Below are positions 22,732-26,481 of a stretch of DNA of 26,481 nucleotides, in pieces. Numbering within the stretch: the stretch's first letter is position 1; every line of letters starts with the position of its first letter. This DNA is from Intestinibacter sp964449895. GTDB lineage: Bacteria > Bacillota > Clostridia > Peptostreptococcales > Peptostreptococcaceae. The notes beneath the pieces were generated by a model, which was not told the DNA's origin, did no database searches, and worked only from the letters and a program-made list of their open reading frames with translations. Where the stretch lies: positions 1 to 26,481 of the forward strand of contig CAYVBY010000023.1 of NCBI GenBank assembly GCA_964449895.1, given 5' to 3'. A program made the position numbers and the translations under genes.

Positions 22732-23910
22732 ATGAACGAGATGCAATTAAAATATGGATGTAACCCAAATCAAAAACCATCAAGAATTTTTATGGAAGAT
22801 GGATCAGATTTACCAGTTAAAGTTTTAAATGGTAGACCAGGATATATAAATTTTTTAGATGCTTTTAATGGATGGCAATTAGTTAAAGAATTAAAAGAAG
22901 CGACAGGACTTCCAGCTGCTACATCATTCAAACATGTTTCACCTGCAGGAGCTGCGGTAGGTAAAGAATTAGATGATACATTAGCTAAAATTTACTGGGT
23001 TGATGATTTAGGAAAATTATCTCCATTAGCTTGTGCTTATGCAAGAGCTAGAGGAGCTGATAGAATGTCATCATTTGGTGATTTTATAGCATTATCAGAT
23101 GTTTGTGATGCAGATACTGCTAATCTAATAAAAAGGGAAGTTTCTGATGGAGTTATAGCTCCAGGATTTACAGATGAAGCTTTAGAAATATTAAAAACTA
23201 AGAAAAAAGGTAATTACAACTTAATTCAAATCGATCCTGATTATGTTCCAGCTGAGCTTGAAAGAAAACAAGTTTATGGAATAACTTTTGAACAAGGAAG
23301 AAATGAATTAGATGTAAATGGAGATCTTTTATCTAATATAGTAACTAAAAATAAAGAAATTCCAGAAGCTGCATTAATAGATATGAAAATAGCTCTTATA
23401 ACATTAAAATATACTCAATCAAATTCAGTATGCTATGTTAAAGATGGGCAAGCTATCGGTATAGGTGCAGGTCAACAATCAAGAATTCACTGTACTCGTC
23501 TTGCAGGACAAAAGGCTGATAACTGGTATCTTCGTCAATCTCCACAAGTTATGGAACTTGAATTTAAAGATGAAATAGGTCGCGCCGAAAGAGATAATGC
23601 AATAGATGTTTATATAGGAGATGAATATATGGATGTTTTAGCAGAAGGTGAATGGCAAAAAATATTTAAAGTTAAACCAGAAGTATTCACAAGAGAAGCT
23701 AAAAGAGCTTGGCTTGATAAAATGACTGATGTAACAGTTGGTTCAGATGCATTCTTCCCATTCCCTGACAATATAGAAAGAGTTCACAAAAGTGGAGTTA
23801 AATATATAGCTCAACCAGGTGGATCTGTAAGAGATGATGCTGTAATCGAATGCTGTGATAAATATGACATAGCAATGGCATTTACAGGAATAAGATTATT
23901 CCATCATTAA
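22732..23910 (+). CDS. Stand-alone AICAR transformylase (PurH C-terminal-domain type)
   Basis: The 392-aa enzyme transfers a formyl group from 10-formyl-THF to AICAR ribotide (ZMP). The catalytic pair Lys67-His68 is in SFKHVSPAGAAVG. Other hallmarks are ARARGADRMSSFGD, KYTQSNSVCY, GAGQQSRIHCTRLAGQKAD and a C-terminal IRLFHH. The N-terminal IMP-cyclohydrolase domain of PurH is absent; the upstream purO-like gene supplies that activity. Several of these stretches look close to the eukaryotic ATIC domain rather than to the usual bacterial PurH. RBS AAAGGAG. The 137-base gap to purO has no good promoter or terminator. Confidence 0.93.
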   Translation: MNEMQLKYGCNPNQKPSRIFMEDGSDLPVKVLNGRPGYINFLDAFNGWQLVKELKEATGLPAATSFKHVSPAGAAVGKELDDTLAKIYWVDDLGKLSPLACAYARARGADRMSSFGDFIALSDVCDADTANLIKREVSDGVIAPGFTDEALEILKTKKKGNYNLIQIDPDYVPAELERKQVYGITFEQGRNELDVNGDLLSNIVTKNKEIPEAALIDMKIALITLKYTQSNSVCYVKDGQAIGIGAGQQSRIHCTRLAGQKADNWYLRQSPQVMELEFKDEIGRAERDNAIDVYIGDEYMDVLAEGEWQKIFKVKPEVFTREAKRAWLDKMTDVTVGSDAFFPFPDNIERVHKSGVKYIAQPGGSVRDDAVIECCDKYDIAMAFTGIRLFHH

Positions 23911-23944
23911 AATGATTATTATTAAAAATTAAATATAGTAAATT

Positions 23945-23974
23945 ACTCTCAGCAATTAAGCTGAGAGTTTTTTA
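23945..23974 (+). terminator. Terminator of the purine operon
   Basis: A perfect 9-bp stem ACTCTCAGC/GCTGAGAGT (23945-23953 with 23960-23968) with a 6-base loop leads into a T run. Confidence 0.93.
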
Positions 23975-24002
23975 TTATATTTGTAAAAAATATAATAAAT
24001 CG

Positions 24003-24031
24003 TTGACAGATATATCGTCATCTGATATATT
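24003..24031 (+). promoter_or_regulatory. Promoter of the padR cassette
   Basis: TTGACA (24003-24008), a 17-base spacer and TATATT (24026-24031), with a TG one base before the -10 (extended -10). The spacer and the -10 are entirely within the left arm of the operator, so bound repressor would block polymerase. Confidence 0.85.
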
Positions 24032-24056
24032 ATAAATATATCAGATGACGATATAT
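24010..24056. promoter_or_regulatory. Operator-like inverted repeat before padR
   Basis: Two 21-base arms are perfect reverse complements (24010-24030 and 24036-24056). The T/A pair 24031/24035 extends this to 22 bp around a 3-base centre. Each arm includes CGTCATCTG with AT-only flanks. It ends 15 bases before the padR start, overlapping the promoter. PadR proteins usually autoregulate through dyads near ATGT-N8-ACAT; this repeat does not show that exact box, and is unusually long. Confidence 0.85.
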
Positions 24057-24071
24057 TGAGAGGTGATATAT

Positions 24072-24383
24072 ATGGCAAAGAAAACACCATTAACGGAGGC
24101 GGTTTTTTATATACTATTAGCAGTCAGAAATCCTAATCATGGTTATGGAATAATACAAGATGTGCAAGAGATGACTGATGGAAGAGTAAATTTAGGACCA
24201 GGAACTCTGTATGGCGCAATAAATTCACTACTAGATAAAAAGTGGATAGAATTATATAGCGAAGAAAAAGAATCTAGAAAGAAAAAATCTTATATCATAA
24301 CATCTAATGGTAAGGAAGCATTTAATAATGAAGTTGAAAGATTAAAGGAATTAGTAAAAAATAGTGAAAAAATGGGGGACTAG
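24072..24383 (+). CDS. PadR-family transcriptional regulator
   Basis: The 103-aa protein is a short PadR winged-helix repressor: LTEAVFYILLAVRNPNHGYG (about residues 7-26), GRVNLGPGTLYGAINSLLDK (37-56) as the recognition-helix region, then the wing with KKKSYIITSNGKEAF. PadR proteins sense small toxic or phenolic molecules or envelope stress; the ligand here is unknown. I chose ATG 24072, 6 bases after AGGTG. Its own promoter lies within a perfect inverted repeat, so autorepression is likely. Genes for two membrane proteins follow directly. Confidence 0.95.
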   Translation: MAKKTPLTEAVFYILLAVRNPNHGYGIIQDVQEMTDGRVNLGPGTLYGAINSLLDKKWIELYSEEKESRKKKSYIITSNGKEAFNNEVERLKELVKNSEKMGD

Positions 24384-24385
24384 TT

Positions 24386-24892
24386 ATGATTAAGTTTCGT
24401 TGGTATGTAGATAGTCAAAAAGAACAAGAATGGTTAAATGAAATGAGTAAACAAGGATGGGCCTTAAAATCATTCTTTTTAGGATTTTATAAGTTTGAAA
24501 AAAGTGAACCAGGTGAATATATTTATCAAATAGATCTTTTACCTGAAAAAGTAAACAAACAAGAGTATTATGATTTTATGGAAGAAACAGGAACATAAGT
24601 AGTTTGTAGCTGGTTTTATTGGGTATATTTAAGAAAGAATGCTTCAGAAGGCAACTTTGAAATGTATTCAGATAAAGAATCTTTGAAAGAACATTATAAA
24701 AAAATTATACAATTCTTTACACCATTTATGTATCTTGAATTAATTGCAGCATTATTACAATTACCAGCTATATCTATGGGATCATATATAAGTATTGCAT
24801 CATTTATTTTACTGATGTTCTTATTTATAGTTTTTTTTACAACAATAAAATCTTTTAAAAAAAGAATAAATTTAATAGATGAAGATATATAG
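24386..24892 (+). pseudogene. DUF2812-type membrane protein gene, split by an in-frame stop
   Basis: An ATG two bases after padR opens a frame of 70 residues (MIKFRWYVDSQKEQEWLNEM, then QGWALKSFFLGFYKFEKSE) ending at TAA 24596-24598. The same frame continues with coding sequence (WFYWVYLRKN, YSDKESLKEHYK) into two hydrophobic segments, to a stop at 24890-24892. DUF2812 proteins run through this point without a break, so the TAA looks like a single mutated codon, GAA to TAA being the simplest. The family is often paired with PadR regulators. Residue 1-70 alone would lack the membrane part. Confidence 0.85.
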
Positions 24893-24909
24893 TTTAGGAG
24901 GAATGATGA

Positions 24910-25173
24910 ATGATGGATTTTGTAATAGCAGCTTTACCTTGGGTTATTATGGGAATTACTATTGCTGTAATTACAGTTAATTTTAATAAAAATAAAGAAG
25001 TTGAAGATCAAGAAAATGTGGATACAAAACAAGGTAATTATATGGCTTTAGGAATGGTATGGGGAATGTGTATAGGATCGATTTTAAGTACACTGAATAT
25101 AGTTTCTATTTCATATGGAGTTAGTTTTGGTATGCTAATTGGTATGGTGGTAGGGACTTTTATAAAAAAATAA
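24910..25173 (+). CDS. Small membrane protein of unknown function
   Basis: The 87-aa protein has an N-terminal hydrophobic segment (residues about 4-23), a short charged region (NKNKEVEDQENVDTKQGN), and two more Gly-rich hydrophobic segments (about 47-85) with GxxxG-like spacing (GMVWGMCIG, GMLIGMVVG), which favours helix packing or oligomers. AGGAGG lies 8 bases before the ATG at 24910. It is the third gene of the padR unit and is closed by a terminator. I do not recognise the family. It is intact although the gene upstream is broken. Confidence 0.8.
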   Translation: MMDFVIAALPWVIMGITIAVITVNFNKNKEVEDQENVDTKQGNYMALGMVWGMCIGSILSTLNIVSISYGVSFGMLIGMVVGTFIKK

Positions 25174-25195
25174 TCAATATATTTTAGCATAGTGA

Positions 25196-25236
25196 AAAAG
25201 TGTGGCAGAGTAGTAATCTGTCACACTTTTGTTTTT
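25196..25236 (+). terminator. Terminator after the padR cassette
   Basis: A 14-bp stem (25196-25209 with 25217-25230, one G-U) with a 7-base loop, followed by GTTTTT. The 5' arm starts AAAAGTGTGGC. Confidence 0.92.
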
Positions 25237-25282
25237 GGAATATAATATTTAAGATAAAAATATAAATATACAGGGTGATAAT

Positions 25283-25990
25283 ATGAAAAATTTAAAGTAC
25301 ATAATACTCTTTGTAGCTGTATTAGTAACTATTTTATTCATAGTAAAAATAAAGAATCATTCTGAAGATGTTATGAAATATATGCCAGTTACTAATAAAA
25401 CTATAATTTTAGATGCAGGTCATGGAGGTATAGATCCAGGAGCTATGAGTGATGATAAAACTATCTTGGAAAAGGATATTAATTTACAAATTGCAAAGAA
25501 GTTAAAAGAATTAATAGAAGCTAGTGGGGGTAGTGTTATTTTGACTAGAGAAGAAGATATAAGTTTATATGAAGATGGGGATAATAAAACAACACGACAA
25601 AAATACAATGAAAATCTGAAAAATAGAAAAAAAATAATTAAAGAATCACAGGCAGATATGTTTATATCAATTCATTTAAATGCATTTCAGGATTCGAAAT
25701 ACTATGGTGCACAAACTTTTTATCCAAAAGATAAAGAAGATAGTAAATTTTTGGCCAATCTAATTCAGGAAGAATTGAAAAGGGTTGTAGATAATACTAA
25801 TAATCGAGCAATTAAACCTAGAGATGATATATATCTTATAAAAGAAAATGAAATACCATCAAGTTTAATAGAATGTGGTTTTTTATCAAATGAAAAAGAA
25901 GCTAAGTTACTAACTGATGAAGAGTATCAAGGGAAAATAGCTTGGGCTATATATGTGGGAATTCAAAGATATTTTAGTGAATATAATTAA
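25283..25990 (+). CDS. cwlD: Germination-type N-acetylmuramoyl-L-alanine amidase CwlD
   Basis: The 235-aa protein has one N-terminal hydrophobic segment (residues 5-21, signal anchor) and an Amidase_3 zinc domain: His47 in LDAGHGGIDPGA, Glu63 in EKDIN, His131 in FISIHLNA, and catalytic Glu197 in LIECGFLSN. In spore-formers CwlD removes the peptide from MurNAc as the first step to muramic-lactam in cortex peptidoglycan, which germination enzymes recognise. The length and neighbourhood (just before an rRNA operon) match CwlD of C. difficile as I recall it. RBS GGGTGAT. A TATAAT at 25241 has no good -35, and a sporulation sigma factor may be used. Confidence 0.92.
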   Translation: MKNLKYIILFVAVLVTILFIVKIKNHSEDVMKYMPVTNKTIILDAGHGGIDPGAMSDDKTILEKDINLQIAKKLKELIEASGGSVILTREEDISLYEDGDNKTTRQKYNENLKNRKKIIKESQADMFISIHLNAFQDSKYYGAQTFYPKDKEDSKFLANLIQEELKRVVDNTNNRAIKPRDDIYLIKENEIPSSLIECGFLSNEKEAKLLTDEEYQGKIAWAIYVGIQRYFSEYN

Positions 25991-26084
25991 ATCAAAATAA
26001 AAAACTAGTTAAAATAGAATTAAATAATAATATCGTAAATAATTTAATGTAAATTAAAATTTCAATAAAATCATTTTAATTAAG

Positions 26085-26124
26085 AAAAGTGTTGCTTATT
26101 TTACCACCTGAAGCAGCACTTTTT
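26085..26124 (+). terminator. Terminator of cwlD
   Basis: A 13-bp stem AAAAGTGTTGCTT/AAGCAGCACTTTT (26085-26097 with 26111-26123, one G-U) with a 13-base loop, then a short T/AT run. It isolates cwlD from the rRNA promoters. The rest of 25991-26300 is AT-rich DNA with nothing else I can support. Confidence 0.85.
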
Positions 26125-26305
26125 ATATTATTTTAATAAAATTTTAAAAAGTTATTGAAATGAGATGGGATTAGTTTCGTAAGTTTAAATATGATTTATA
26201 AATAATAAATAATAGAATTTGTTCGTATATTTTCGAATGAAAATCAAGCGTTTTCTTTTTATGGATTGTAAATAAAAAATAATAAAAAAAGTTTTAAAAA
26301 AAGTA

Positions 26306-26334
26306 TTGACCATTTTAAAGTTAGATGATATAGT
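26306..26334 (+). promoter_or_regulatory. rRNA operon promoter P1
   Basis: TTGACC (26306-26311), a 17-base spacer and TATAGT (26329-26334) with a TG one base before the -10. An A/T-rich tract upstream (26262-26304) could act as an UP element. The predicted start is near 26341. Confidence 0.85.
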
Positions 26335-26387
26335 AATACTTGTCCTTGAGAAAAGGGCAAAACAACTTAAGAAAGTTGAAAAAGTTA

Positions 26388-26416
26388 TTGACAATGAGAA
26401 ATGACTTTGATATACT
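26388..26416 (+). promoter_or_regulatory. rRNA operon promoter P2
   Basis: TTGACA (26388-26393), a 17-base spacer and TATACT (26411-26416), near consensus. It lies 82 bases after P1 in the tandem layout typical of rrn operons. Confidence 0.88.
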
Positions 26417-26422
26417 AAAGAA

Positions 26423-26481
26423 GTTGATTTAAGAACTTTGAAAATTAAACAGTAGGTTAATTAATAATTTTTAATTCACAC
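26423..26481 (+). other. Start of an rRNA operon leader
   Basis: After P2 the text AGAACTTTGAAAATTAAACAG is like the leader sequence that precedes 16S rRNA in clostridia and Bacillus (it includes the CTTTGAAAA stretch common there). The 16S gene itself is not in the window, so this is an inference from the promoters and the leader. Confidence 0.65.

Noticed and set aside
24662..24892. Second half of the DUF2812 frame as an independent gene
   Set aside because: No RBS before the ATG and it continues the same frame and the same family pattern as the first half.
26140..26305. Minus-strand frame and possible small RNA in the AT-rich tract before the rRNA promoters
   Set aside because: The protein is AT-codon noise (Phe/Ile/Lys) and no promoter-terminator pair is visible.
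1..26481. CRISPR arrays, insertion sequences, tRNA genes, prophage
   Set aside because: No regularly spaced repeats, transposase, tRNA cloverleaf or integrase was seen on either strand by reading.

Overview
The window comes from a low-GC Gram-positive spore-former, most likely a Clostridia member of the Peptostreptococcaceae (Clostridioides/Paraclostridium/Romboutsia-like). This placement is an inference from four things: the very AT-rich DNA, the almost exclusive AGA, TTA and ATA codons in the ribosomal genes, the gene order (S10-spc-alpha cluster, then ecfA1-ecfA2-ecfT-truA-rplM-rpsI), and a cwlD-type germination amidase just upstream of rRNA promoters. Every supported gene lies on the + strand.

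Layout. 1-126: the last codons of tuf and its terminator. 145-16168: one continuous ribosomal-protein super-operon. It starts at a consensus promoter with a long structured leader and runs rpsJ-rplC-rplD-rplW-rplB-rpsS-rplV-rpsC-rplP-rpmC-rpsQ-rplN-rplX-rplE-rpsN-rpsH-rplF-rplR-rpsE-rpmD-rplO-secY-adk-map-infA-rpmJ-rpsM-rpsK-rpsD-rpoA-rplQ. Internal promoters are visible before infA and rpsM, and a strong terminator follows rplQ. 16313-20661: the overlapping vitamin-transport genes ecfA1-ecfA2-ecfT, the tRNA pseudouridine synthase truA, then rplM-rpsI with their own promoter and an L13-type leader, closed by a terminator.

20786-23974: a gene of unknown function with an alpha/beta-barrel look, then a purine module. 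A ZTP (pfl-type) riboswitch precedes a PurO-like IMP cyclohydrolase and a stand-alone AICAR transformylase. Together these two genes would carry out the last two steps to IMP, which the bifunctional PurH performs in most bacteria. The riboswitch would sense the substrate of the transformylase.

24003-25236: a small accessory cassette. It holds a PadR-type repressor whose own promoter lies inside a 22-bp-arm inverted repeat, a DUF2812-like membrane protein gene broken by one in-frame stop, and a small glycine-rich membrane protein. 25283-26481: cwlD, a terminator, then two tandem consensus promoters and a leader that should drive an rRNA operon starting just beyond the window.

The most interesting unexplained signals are RNA-level. 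They are a possible pseudoknot that masks the rplC ribosome-binding site, the folded rpsJ and infA leaders, and a small SD-pairing stem before rpoA. The large PadR operator and the split purine module are the other points to check first.
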